This document shows positions 1 to 10,400 of a stretch of 15,858 nucleotides of DNA, in pieces (the first letter of the stretch is position 1; every line of letters starts with the position of its first letter). Origin of the DNA: Cruorifilaria tuberocauda (taxonomy: Eukaryota; Nematoda; Chromadorea; Rhabditida; Onchocercidae); the NCBI GenBank assembly GCA_013365365.1, contig JABVXU010000899.1:1-15858 (forward strand), written 5' to 3'. The notes beneath the pieces are model-generated. The model was not told where the DNA came from, made no database searches, and was given only the letters and a program-made list of their open reading frames with translations. The position numbers were made by a program, and so were the translations under genes.

Positions 1-656
1 AAAGAGAGATCAAATACATATTGTTGAGTGTAATTTCTTGACAATTCTAAAAATATTAAACTTGACTAATGGCTTGAATGGTTGCTTACAAGAAATCACA
101 CTTCTTCTCTTTGAGAATTTAGTAAAAGGGGATTTCTTCCAGATGAATATTTCGAAAACACGCGAAATTGATACTCTTTGTTGAAACAAATGAAGTAGTG
201 CTTGCTGAATGAAATTCATGGATCTATAAGTGCTAATGTGATGATAGCGAGAAACTACGTGACAATGATAATAATCGTTGATAATGATCCTTCATGCTGA
301 ACAATTCATTTCAATTACTTCATTGCACTGTTATAAACCATTGATAGCGTATTTGTACAAATTCACTTCACCTCTATACCTTCAAAGTTGATTGACATTA
401 GTGATAGCTACATTTGTTGTATTATATTGATTTACTTATGGTTTTGAAATAATTCTCATTGTTTCTCTCTCTTCATGAGAGATGATATTGTCTAACCATG
501 GGATTATCAGTTGTATCTATCTCTATGATAATATCATTGGCTTTATCAACTGTGATCACCATTGATCTTCCAATCTTTCAACGAACAAATTCTTACAGAG
601 TAATACTTGTCCGTAAAATAGTGATCTGCTCTCTTAAATCAATAAAAGTTTCATAA
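1..656. other. AT-rich noncoding DNA, no gene seen
   Basis: No splice-bounded open frame with recognisable protein content was found on either strand. A short perfect hairpin lies at 466-482 (6-base arms TCTCTC/GAGAGA, 5-base loop). A longer-range inverted pair ATGATATT/AATATCAT lies at 482-489 and 530-537. Both are within what AT-rich DNA produces by chance. Confidence 0.6.
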
Positions 657-877
657 TATTATGGTCATTCGGTTTGCAGAAAAGGTTTCTTTAAATCGCC
701 AGATCTGAGAACTTATATGAAGAATCGTAGCAGTGAAAAGCCATTCAATTGCTCGATATGCGGGAAAAAAGTTTCTGCTGGATGCAGAATTCGGGAAGAT
801 ACTTGGTAGAGCAACACATTTTGAAATCATACATGAAGTTTTACACTGGAAAAAAAATAGCCATGACAAACATATTT
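657..877 (+). pseudogene. Decayed C2H2 zinc-finger fragment (two fingers)
   Basis: The first frame (657-806) reads VCRKGFFKSPDLRTYMKN followed by SEKPFNCSICGKK and stops at TAG 807-809. A frame shifted relative to it (788-877) continues YLVEQHILKSYMKFYTGKK and stops at TAA 878-880. This is the C2H2 layout: a CxxC pair at 750-761, the L-x2-H-x3-H helix and a TGEKP-like linker. All four zinc-binding histidines are replaced (Tyr, Arg, Tyr, Tyr), the first finger has lost one Cys, and the hydrophobic position after the second finger's CxxC is Val instead of Phe. I infer a dead fragment of a Kruppel-type zinc-finger gene, placed by duplication or retroposition. The family is clear, but the parent gene cannot be identified here. 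No flanking exons were found. Confidence 0.7.
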
Positions 878-880
878 TAA

Positions 881-2890
881 ACTGAAATAAGCTGCTATTT
901 CTGGAGCTACAGATTTATCTCTGTACTCCATTGATTGAATTTTTGGAGTTTCATCATTTATTTTTAATTTCCATTACTTTTTTAAAATTATCTCCTCGAT
1001 GTTAGGCTTAATATAGGTAAAATTTATTGTTAGGAAAACTCCACGACTGACATCAATTATAAACTAAGTTTCATTTGATTATAGACTAGGAGGATGACTA
1101 ACATTTTTCAACATTAATTGACTATCTTATCTGATATAGTGATTAATAATGGTATAACCGAATCTGGCTGTGAGATTTCAGTTCTAGAAAATTTGCAGTG
1201 TTAGAATATATAACTAAAATAAGATGTGAACAGCATATTTTTTAGATCTGTGTGGGATAAGCATTCATTCGGTAATTATCTTTCTCATTTCTCATTCACG
1301 AAAAGTTTTGTCCTGAAATTTCAATCAGACTTTTTCAATAATATCACAATATTTGAACAGCAAACTTCATGCCCCATTTTCCTAACTACTAGGGTATACG
1401 ATCGTTGGATATCAATTGCAGCCTAGAGATAAAATTCAAAAATCGGGAATCTATCCGCTGCTAAAGCATTGTTGGGAATATTATTCATAACGAATGTAAG
1501 CACAGTGAAAGATTTTAAATATACTGTTAACTGAAACTATCAATTTAAAACATATCCTTTAAAAGTAAGCAAGAATAAATACAGTTCAGTTTCGGAAATT
1601 TATTTTCAATGTTACTTAATCTTGGTGTCTACGACAAGAGCTGATGTTTTCATATTATAACCAATGAGCGGTTTGATTTTAGATATAATAGCTGTATCGA
1701 AAAAGTAAATGAGAGAGTTTTTACGTCGATCATCTAAAAAATGCTCTTCCCGACTGGAACAAATTTTAGAATCTCGAATCCAATAGACTGCATAATCGTT
1801 CCATTTATTTTCTCTCTCTTTCTCTTTCCATCTGTTTCCATTTTACTTACTTTATTTTGTTGCATTTCTGTAATCTTTTACAAAAATATGATGTCATGGT
1901 GTGGAATTCTAAATCATCGTAGAAGCCTCAGAATCTCTGCCAAGCACTTGAAGTGATCCATTGAAATGGCCAGTTATATCATCAAAATAAATTCTAAATC
2001 CTTTCTGAGTAACAATAATATAATATTGATAATGATGAATGACAAAAGTAATGATGATGAACAATGGAAATGATGACAATGGAATAATAATGATGGAAAC
2101 ATTAGTACCGATGACATTGATAGTACCGTTAATAATGTTGGAGCAGACGAAAAGTTGTCTCGTGCAACTTATTTCAGATTTGTGATTCCTGCTGTGAGAG
2201 ATCGGAATTAAATTGTAATTCGATACACCTGAGTAGGAATTTCATCCCTTGTTCCTTTCCATTTGAAATCACTTCTCGTCTAAATCACATTCCCTTTAAA
2301 AGATTAATTGTTCCGGAATTTTATGGTGTTAGTTCCGGATCAGATTTCAAATTTCTGCTATGATATTCTCGAATCAGTGCGAAGAATCTATGCTAAAATA
2401 TTCAGCACCAATACCGCTATCTTGTCCATTCTGAAGCCTCACTCCAAAGAAATATGACTCAAAGTATTTCGGAAGAAAAATATTTTGATAGAACAAAGAA
2501 ACTTGTTATAAAATGAGCCGTGACTTTATTGTACCCAAATTTTCAAATGGTTGGAAATACTGATGATTACTTTCACAAAATCATTCATTTATCATTTGTT
2601 ACTGAGAATTTTACTTTCTTCCATAGCTCTCTACATACTGATAGATGAGATCAAGGCCAGTTAGTGAAAATCGAAGTTGATAAAAATCAATTTTAGCCCT
2701 CTTCTTATCACTATTATCTTCCTCTCCTCTACATCTTCCTCCCAATAACAACAGTAACAACAAATATTATTGCTTATGATATCGGAGATGATTAAAATAC
2801 ACAATCTTTGACTGATGAGCAGCTGTCATCCAATTCAATTCCTTTTAGTTCCGTCTACGTTTCTCCTACTATTCTTAATAATATTGTTAC
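881..2890. other. AT-rich noncoding DNA, no gene seen
   Basis: Open frames at 1226-1426 and 1741-1956 have no recognisable domains and are Phe/Ile/Ser-rich, as expected from translated AT-rich DNA. A GATGA/AATGG-rich imperfect simple repeat runs from about 2025 to 2100. A 6-base-arm hairpin (AAGTTG...CAACTT) lies at 2152-2170. Confidence 0.55.
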
Positions 2891-2988
2891 CATTATTATT
2901 ACTTTTGTTATTCATTATTATTAGTATCATTATTATTATTATTATTATTAATTATTAGTATTAGTATTAGTAGTATTATTATTATTGT
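2891..2988. repeat. ATT/TAG-type microsatellite
   Basis: Interrupted trinucleotide repeat: runs of ATT/TTA and TAT broken by AGT units, with the longest pure ATT run around 2930-2950. This is simple-sequence DNA, likely variable in length between individuals. Confidence 0.85.
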
Positions 2989-5734
2989 TGCACTTGCTGC
3001 TTTAGCGATTATTCCATTTTGATTTATGATTATCTTTTATCTTCGTTTTTCACGATGACGAAGACGATCGTATCTTTCAACAATTAAACTTATAAAGATT
3101 TTTAGTGCTCATTTTTCCTGCTTAGCGTTTGTTTAATAAAGAATATCATCGGAGGAGATCTATTGATCAAATCAAATTTTATCCAGAGATTTGCAAATAA
3201 TGCAAATGTTATCATCGTTGCTCGTCATATTTCAGATAACTATCAAAAGTAAAATAATTCTTTTCATAGAACTTCATGGCAATCTTATCAGAGGTCATCT
3301 TTTATTATATGTGTAAATATTAAAATTTAATTTATGCAATCATAAAGTTATAAATTAAATTCACTAATTTATTGTAAATAAAATTAGAGAATTGAATTCT
3401 TAATAATTTACGCAGATTAGGACGTTTAAATTGTTAATGACTCGAAATTTTTTAGGATGAAATTCTCCTGAAATGTTATTTATTTCGTTTTCAAGAAGCG
3501 TTTCTTGTGGGCAATAGAATTGTTTAAAAGTGTAGAATTTTTCATTAAACGGTTTAAGTAACTTACATAAGATTTTGATTTAAGTAAGTATTATAATTAA
3601 AATGTAAATCAGTGATAGAATTTCGGAAATTTTTAAAAATTATGGAAATGAAGATTGAATTCAGCTACGTTATTTGTGTAGATTGGTGATGGATTAGTTA
3701 ATTAATGAATTACATACTTATACTTACAAACAATAATATCGTTGATAACTAATACATGCTTACTGATAAGTAAGTAAAAGTATTCGTCTGATATTTTCAG
3801 CACATACATTTTTCTCTATTGACATAGATCGATAGAGAAGAATGGATGTGCCAAATATCAGAAGAATACTTTTGATGGGAGAATTAAGGTAATTCTCATT
3901 TATCAAATAATATTTATCAACAGTTTTCCTGTTTGCTTGCAATCGTAGGTTGAATTTCTTCTATGTCATTTCAATTCATTTTGATAAGATCATTGAACTT
4001 TTTCTACAATCAAATATAAACGATATAAATTTTATGAATGATCTGAAGCAATGAGAAATTCTAAACGATATTGCTATTGTATTCTATTTAACCTTGAACT
4101 TAGAAACAATGAATTCTGAAATGAGAAGTAATTAATTACTGCACTCATTGACACACCTGGAAATAATCAACTACTGGAGTAGGTAACAATTTTTTAATGT
4201 TTTAAATCAAATTATGAATTTTTCAGCTAACTTTGTAGGAAGAAAAATTTCAAATTACCTCTAGTGATACAAGGAATGACGGAACTGATAACATTTGCTT
4301 AGGCTATCAGTTATTAATTAATGTATAGTCGATAAAGAAAATAATTATTCCAGAGAAATTGGAAAATCAGTATTTCGGAAACTGAATTTTGTTCGAATCA
4401 ATTTCAATTTCTGTATCACTTTTTCTTTGCTATTACTTGGGAAGCGAAAAATATAGAAATCAATCAATATATATCAAGACTCTTCGAATTAATAAAAATT
4501 TCAGTTAATTATTGCTATCCACAATTGAGGTGGATTGAAGATGTTGATTGCACATTTTTATATTATTAGGTAATACATAAACTATTTAATTACTGTTAAT
4601 TTAGTGGTAAAAAGAATAGCGATGATTTATGATTCCAATGATTAAGATGATTACAGTGATAGTTATAATGATAAGACTGCAAAATATTTATGACAAGGAT
4701 TGAAGTGCATTAATTAAAACTTGTTTCGGAATTATTTCGGTATGTCACCTTCTTATCAATAAGGCACATTTATCTTGACCCAAGAACCTGTTATATATAG
4801 AACAATTTTACAATCAGTGTACCATTCAATCAATCTACATCATCACTATTATCTGACACTGTTGTTATTAATCTCCGTTATCACTTCCGTTATCATTATC
4901 ATACTTAACAAAACATATATAAATGAACCAAACTTGTTTAACGATGTGATCAGTACTTTTAACTATTATCATTACTCTAATGGAGACTGATACTTAATAA
5001 TCGTTCTTTCCGATTTATAACAAATAAAAGGTTCCGGAAGATAATTAAATATTATACATGTTTTCAATATTCTCTCCTCATCCATATTTATCTAAATTCT
5101 GTAAAAGATGAACCGTCATTTCATATAATTGCTAAATCTTACTAAATTACCAAACCTTACTAACTGATAAATCTAAGGTAAATTATATTCAGATGAATTA
5201 CCACAATTGATAATTGATTGCAATGTCCTTCAATATTTCACTACTCCTTTGTTATGATATCGTCCTTTTGTTATTATTATTAGTGTATATCAAAATTTAG
5301 TTGCCAACCATCATTGGCCGACCTTTCTAACACATACACACACGTTTGATGAAAGATACCATCCAATTTCGACAATGATTTTCTAATTTGCAAGATAGGT
5401 CGATAAGTTAGATTTAACCAATCATAGTAATCATGATTATGCTTGCAAGTAGGATTTTGTCATTCTTTGAGAAAGAAGTTCGCAGTGATAAAGCCATCTA
5501 ATTAGAATCAAAATTTTTAACCGAGCAATTAATAATACTGTATTATGCAGTCCTTGCTTAAACAAGCTCTTAATTGAATTCCTTTTATATATGCTAATTA
5601 AAATGATGTGTAAAACATTTTATTTTCACGCAGTTACACGCAAGAATAGCTAAAACGTGAAAGCGAACAATCATTAATAGCTCTTTTGTTTTTATTTTCA
5701 TCATTAATATGTTAATAATTAAGCAAAAGTTAGC
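2989..5734. other. AT-rich noncoding DNA, no gene seen
   Basis: No convincing exon on either strand. Features are limited to a GAT-rich patch (about 4618-4680), a TTATCA-rich patch (about 4845-4910) that gives several GATA-type words on the minus strand, and a short hairpin at 3759-3774 (CTTACT, loop GATA, AGTAAG). The frame at 4775-4990 is Ile/Tyr/Asn-rich with no domain. Confidence 0.5.
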
Positions 5735-5790
5735 AAATTCTATTATTTCCATTTAATTTTCCATTTAAATTCTATTATTTCCATTTAATT
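5735..5790. repeat. Two-copy tandem repeat, period 32
   Basis: A 24-base block starting AAATTCTATTATTTCC occurs identically at 5735-5758 and 5767-5790. The short spacer also repeats part of the unit (TTTCCATTT). This is a simple local duplication. Confidence 0.9.
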
Positions 5791-5802
5791 CTCTCAAAAA
5801 TG

Positions 5803-5925
5803 AGTTGACTTTTGTAATTTTCATTTTTCACCCATCATCATCATTTCTTTTTTTTTCTCATATTTCTTACTTTTATTCATCATCATCTTCCCTAACAATA
5901 TTGTCTTTCTTCTGTTTTTCTCTTC

Positions 5926-5957
<32 letters not shown>
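5803..5957. repeat. Pyrimidine-rich tract ending in a CT microsatellite
   Basis: The + strand is strongly biased to C and T. It has CAT repeats and a T run in the middle and ends in an unbroken CT run at 5935-5957. The open frame across it (5805-6071) is only low-complexity Ser/Phe/Leu and is not a gene. Confidence 0.85.
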
Positions 5958-7205
5958 ACCATTTTGCCAATGTATTTCAAATTACTTTCCATAATTTTTC
6001 AACCTTCAACATATAATTTCCATCATCCTCCATTCCAATATAGTAATAAAAATTTTCACATTCCACAATGATATTTCGAATTGAATGCATCAATCAATTC
6101 ATCCAATCATTTTCATAATTCAACCTTTATTTAGTTCAATCGTTGAAGTGCTGATATCGCTTATCAGTGTGATATATCGATAGTGAAATAAATTATATGA
6201 TTTCAGGCCTATATGGTGGAAACTTGCTTAGAACGTTTACTTGTTTAATGATAAGTAATTTAGATATCTTTTGATAGCTATAAGACTATCTAATCGATAT
6301 TTTATAGCCTCATAAACTTTTATCCCAGTCTATTGCTAAGAAATTAATCTTTAAAAAAAATTAAAAGAAATTAAACCAGAATTTTCACGAAACATTGAAT
6401 TTTATAAAGAATGCTTATTATTTGGTTAATTGTTCCAAAATTTATCTTATCTATTCAACTTATAAATAAATAAATGCTAAACAGAAAAAAGAAGTACAGA
6501 AATATTTTTTGCATTACATTTTTCAAACTCAGTTTCGCAATTTCCCGGAAACAGTCATTGTTCATTTTCCTGATTAATTCGTAACAGAGAAAACTGCGAA
6601 AATTTTTCATTTCTACCTTTTCACTTACTTTAATGCAATTTATGCAAACTTTCTTTTCAACATCATTTTTAACTTAGGTAACTAGTATGGTACACAATTT
6701 TGAGCCAAAACAGTGCAAATTTTTTCTTGAAGTATTTTTTTTCAAATTGCAAAAAAATTTATTTCCAAATTTTGTTTTTTTTCTAATTATCATTGGTATT
6801 CTAATTCCTTTCATTTACTTTTGATTATGGAAATGAATGAGATTCAGAATGCTGTAGCATCATAATTCATCGTTCATCACAATTGCAACCGGACTGATTG
6901 AAGATCACTTTATCATTCAGGATACAATTTCCGGAAATTTCCATTGTTTTCTTAATATATTCGGAATTCTTGATATAAATATTTTCTGCACTATTCCACG
7001 GCATTATTTTGACTAAAACTTAGTAGAGAAATCTAAAACTTTCTGCTAAAAGTGCAAACTTCGATTGAATTCGATTGAACAGAAGTAAGACGGAAATGCA
7101 TTTGTTTAACGGAGAATGATTGATATTCGAAATATTCGAGCAAAAGTTCTACAAGTGCATTTTGTTAAATTTTCAAAATTCATTTATTATATTAAAAAGT
7201 AAATA
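5958..7205. promoter_or_regulatory. 5' flank of insc, presumed promoter region
   Basis: There is no coding content. A hairpin with 6-base arms (CTGATA/TATCAG) lies at 6151-6167 beside further GATA/TATC words to 6182. T- and A-rich tracts fill 6590-6800. No classical TATA/initiator pair can be assigned. The regulatory role is inferred only from position upstream of the ATG at 7206. Confidence 0.35.
7060..7139. repeat. Short direct repeats just upstream of insc
   Basis: A perfect tandem of a 10-base word (TTCGATTGAA) occupies 7060-7079, and ATATTCGA occurs twice at 7123-7130 and 7132-7139. Both lie within 150 bases of the ATG and are CpG-containing words in an AT-rich background. They may be regulatory, but no factor can be named. 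Confidence 0.5.
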
Positions 7206-7423
7206 ATGGCTTCCGTGCCCATACGAGCACTTAACGCATTCTGTAACGAAAAATCACGCAATATTCAAGAATGGCTTGCGGAATTGACGGTAACCACTGA
7301 ACCGGAATGTGTCTTCATTTTATATGCGAAATCATTTTTGGATCTTGCCGAGCAACAACATTTATCAATGAAATCAAATCAATGCGACGATCAGACTGAA
7401 CGAATTCATTTAGGAAGCGCGAG
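7206..7423 (+). CDS. insc: INSC exon 1: start and LGN-binding segment (aa 1-72, split codon 73)
   Basis: This exon encodes the N-terminus with an amphipathic helix (NIQEWLAEL, residues 19-27), TEPEC (31-35) and LYAKSF (39-44). The order and spacing match the LGN/Pins TPR-binding peptide of INSC proteins, where human INSC has a WMEDL...TECEC...LQAKP pattern. The donor is GAG|gttttc, leaving two bases (AG) of a split codon. Reading on past the donor ends at TAA 7443. No in-frame upstream ATG is evident. An AG at 7198-7199 just before the ATG could be a trans-splice acceptor, but this is speculative. Confidence 0.88.
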
Positions 7424-10400
7424 GTTTTCTCTTTCATTCAAATAATGCTTAAATTATTTGAATTTAAACTTGCTTTATATTCTCAGCATTTCAACTCTAA
7501 AAGTATTTTCGGTATTGAAATTTTGATCGATTTATGTTAAAGTGCATATCTTTAAAATCGTTCCTATTATTGAAATTTTTGATACAAAATATTAGTAAGT
7601 TAATAGTTTGCACTAGATAGTAAGAGAAACATAGACACCTTAAATTACAAGTAAATTTGGACTTTTGAAAATTTTGAAAAACATTTTGACCTTACATATT
7701 TGAATATTTTCCGTACACTAATAAATACAAATTGTTTCTTTGATCTCTGGTTTATTTCTGTTCGTCCTCATTATTGATCCGATCAATTACTTTATATTGC
7801 TATTCAGTTTGTTAGCTTTTCCTTTCCTTGTCATTTCTCAATTAGTTAAAGTATGGTTTAAGCTTGTGATCAATTAAAAAGCTATTAATACTAAATATAA
7901 ATTTTTTAATTTTAAAATGAAAAATTTTCGATATTTTTTAATTTTGTTTTTTTAAAGCAATCACTAGGTGATAATGGTAAACAGAATTTCGGTCCTTTAC
8001 TTATTATTCAAAATTATAGCTTAAGAGTGATTTATAGTATCTTCTGGTATGAATCTATCAGAATAACGATTCTGTTGAAACTTGATTATTGATTGGAATC
8101 GCTTTCACTTTATTTAAATTAGAAAAATCGATAATTACATTTTAATTTTAATGTCAAAAGAGTTAAAATATACAGAAATTTAAGTTTTCAAAAGTATTTT
8201 ACTTTTGTCAGTTTTGCAAATTACAGTTCGTTAGCACCAATAAAACCAAAACGATGTATTGCTCGGATGATGTCTTCATCTTCCGGACAATTTATGACTG
8301 CTTCAACCCCCGTACCAGGCACGAAATATCGTACTAGCGTACGCTATAAGCTCAATGAAGCAAAAAATACCTCCACAAAGTTAGTTACGTCATATGATAA
8401 GATGTAATGAAGTAATATTAAAATTGCATTATATCATATGATAATTACTTATATAAAATATAAGTGATATTTTTCATAAGATATAATAACTAAGTAAAAA
8501 GAAAAAGTAATTAGAGAAGACTTACTATTTGGGATACATCTTCTTCAAGATTTATTCTTCAAAAATATAACTTAGATATTTTAATTTAATATTTAAAGTG
8601 TGATAATTTTAGATATAATCCAGCACCAATATCAGCATTTATTCGTGTGAAATCGTTCAATGATTCTGAAAACAATAATATAGATAAAGCGGAATCAGAG
8701 CATAATTCGATCACCAATAAAATATCACCTGTGAAATTTCCACCAGTACATGGTACAAAAACAAACTTTTCTTTGATGAATCGATCACTTACACCGAGAA
8801 TTCCCACCAGGGGATACAGTTATCGATGTCGATTACGTCGTAAAGCACAGAGATTACACCGATCATCGCTTCAGCAACACCAAAAACAGGTTGAAAACGG
8901 AACGGTTGAAATTGACCGGAAAGCAAATGACGGAACAACAATGGTATGGTATTATATTATGCAATCTTTATAACCTTTTTATAAAAGATAACGTACGTGT
9001 CCGTACGTGTTGTTTGCTACTTAGAGTTCGATGAATCATTGAAACGATTCTTTTCTTTATTATACAAATTCTTGAATGATTGATTATAAGGACGATCAAA
9101 TATAAAATATAATTACAGCACATTTGATTTAACACTTCAGGTTTTGATTTATTATTCCTATTACTGTTATTCGGATTTATTCAGTGTTTCCAGTTTCAAT
9201 TAGATTTGTTGCTATCTTCGGAATAATTTTATTAAAATGGATTACTTGAATTCTGTGAAGTATTTTCATAATTTTTGATTTCATAAAATTTCAACTACGA
9301 AAATGTTGCTCTTCTCCTGTTTTAGGTTGATAACAAAGCAATGATTGTCGACGATTCGAATTGCAACACTTTACTTGATTCACCTGCTAAACCGTTATCA
9401 TTGCAAGCTGATTCTGATCAGAGAATAGCAAAACGGAATGATCAATCCGTACCTGGTGCAAGTGAAGAAAGTCTAACTTCTTTGAAAAATCAATCATTAT
9501 TAAATAATATGGTCGTCAATAATAACTCGGAGAACAGGGAAAAATTAAATTCTTTCCGGAATTGCAACATTAATGAATCAGGAAATTTCTCTAGCACTCA
9601 AAAAAATAATTCGCAATTATCAATTGCACCGTGTGTAAAATTTCGAAAGCCACCAAAAACAACGATTTCAGTCCAGGTCGATATTATGATTTATGTTATG
9701 CAGTGAAAACTATTATATACTTACTTGACCTGAAGTTGACCGAACTATACATTTTCAAAATTTCTGGTTTTTTCATCAAAATATCAATTCGTTAAATGAG
9801 CTTTCTGCGTGAACTTTTCAATAATTATTTTTAAAAAAGAGAAAAATTATAGAGAAATATGAAACCAGAAAGGAGATCTGATTCGGCGGATAGTTGTAAT
9901 CGAAATCAAATTTCAAACGATCATCGATTTCGAATACCAAGTTCAGTATATAATGGACAGGTAGATTGATATAAAGCAATATTACCTTTATTTATAGATG
10001 ACAAATAGAATTGCAGTAAAAATCATGATAATAATGAGAGTTAAATATGTATTTGCAATACTAACAAGCGGTGGATAAATCGTAATAAATCATGAATACT
10101 GAATTGTAGCGATGAACTATTTCATGTTAAATTTCAATTTTCAATTTTTTTTGAAATTTTACACCTCCAAATTTTCTCATTAATGATAAAACGATATTAT
10201 AGGCTCTCATCGATGATGCACCATCAAGTTTACAAATAATAAAATCGATTTCAAATATTTCAAGGTGATAATTTATTAATGAGAAATGATGTCATGGAAT
10301 TAATTTACAGATAATTATCTTGTTGTTAATTTGTTTTAACTTCTAAGTATTGCAGATATTGCGGTTATGATCCTGATGATGATATTATTGAATCAACTTC

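Noticed and set aside
10..219. Minus-strand open frame of 69 codons
   Set aside because: No recognisable motif, no convincing splice context, and composition typical of translated AT-rich DNA.
651..869. Minus-strand open frame of 72 codons
   Set aside because: It is the antisense shadow of the + strand zinc-finger relic and has no protein family of its own.
1226..1956. Two + strand open frames (1226-1426 and 1741-1956)
   Set aside because: Phe/Ser/Ile-rich with no domain and no supporting exon neighbours. A chance open frame is more likely.
3760..3942. Minus-strand open frame of 60 codons
   Set aside because: No homology or splice-site support was seen. The stretch is ordinary AT-rich DNA.
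4775..4990. + strand open frame of 71 codons
   Set aside because: It translates TTATCA-type simple sequence into an Ile/Leu/Tyr-rich peptide that could mimic a membrane segment, but nothing else supports it.
5805..6071. + strand open frame of 88 codons
   Set aside because: It is a translation of the pyrimidine tract and CT microsatellite, giving low-complexity Ser/Phe/Leu only.
8586..8807. Minus-strand open frame of 73 codons
   Set aside because: Antisense shadow of insc exon 3.
8944..8948. Second donor (gtatta) five bases after the chosen exon 3 donor
   Set aside because: It would shift the frame into exon 4, which reads in phase only from the upstream donor.
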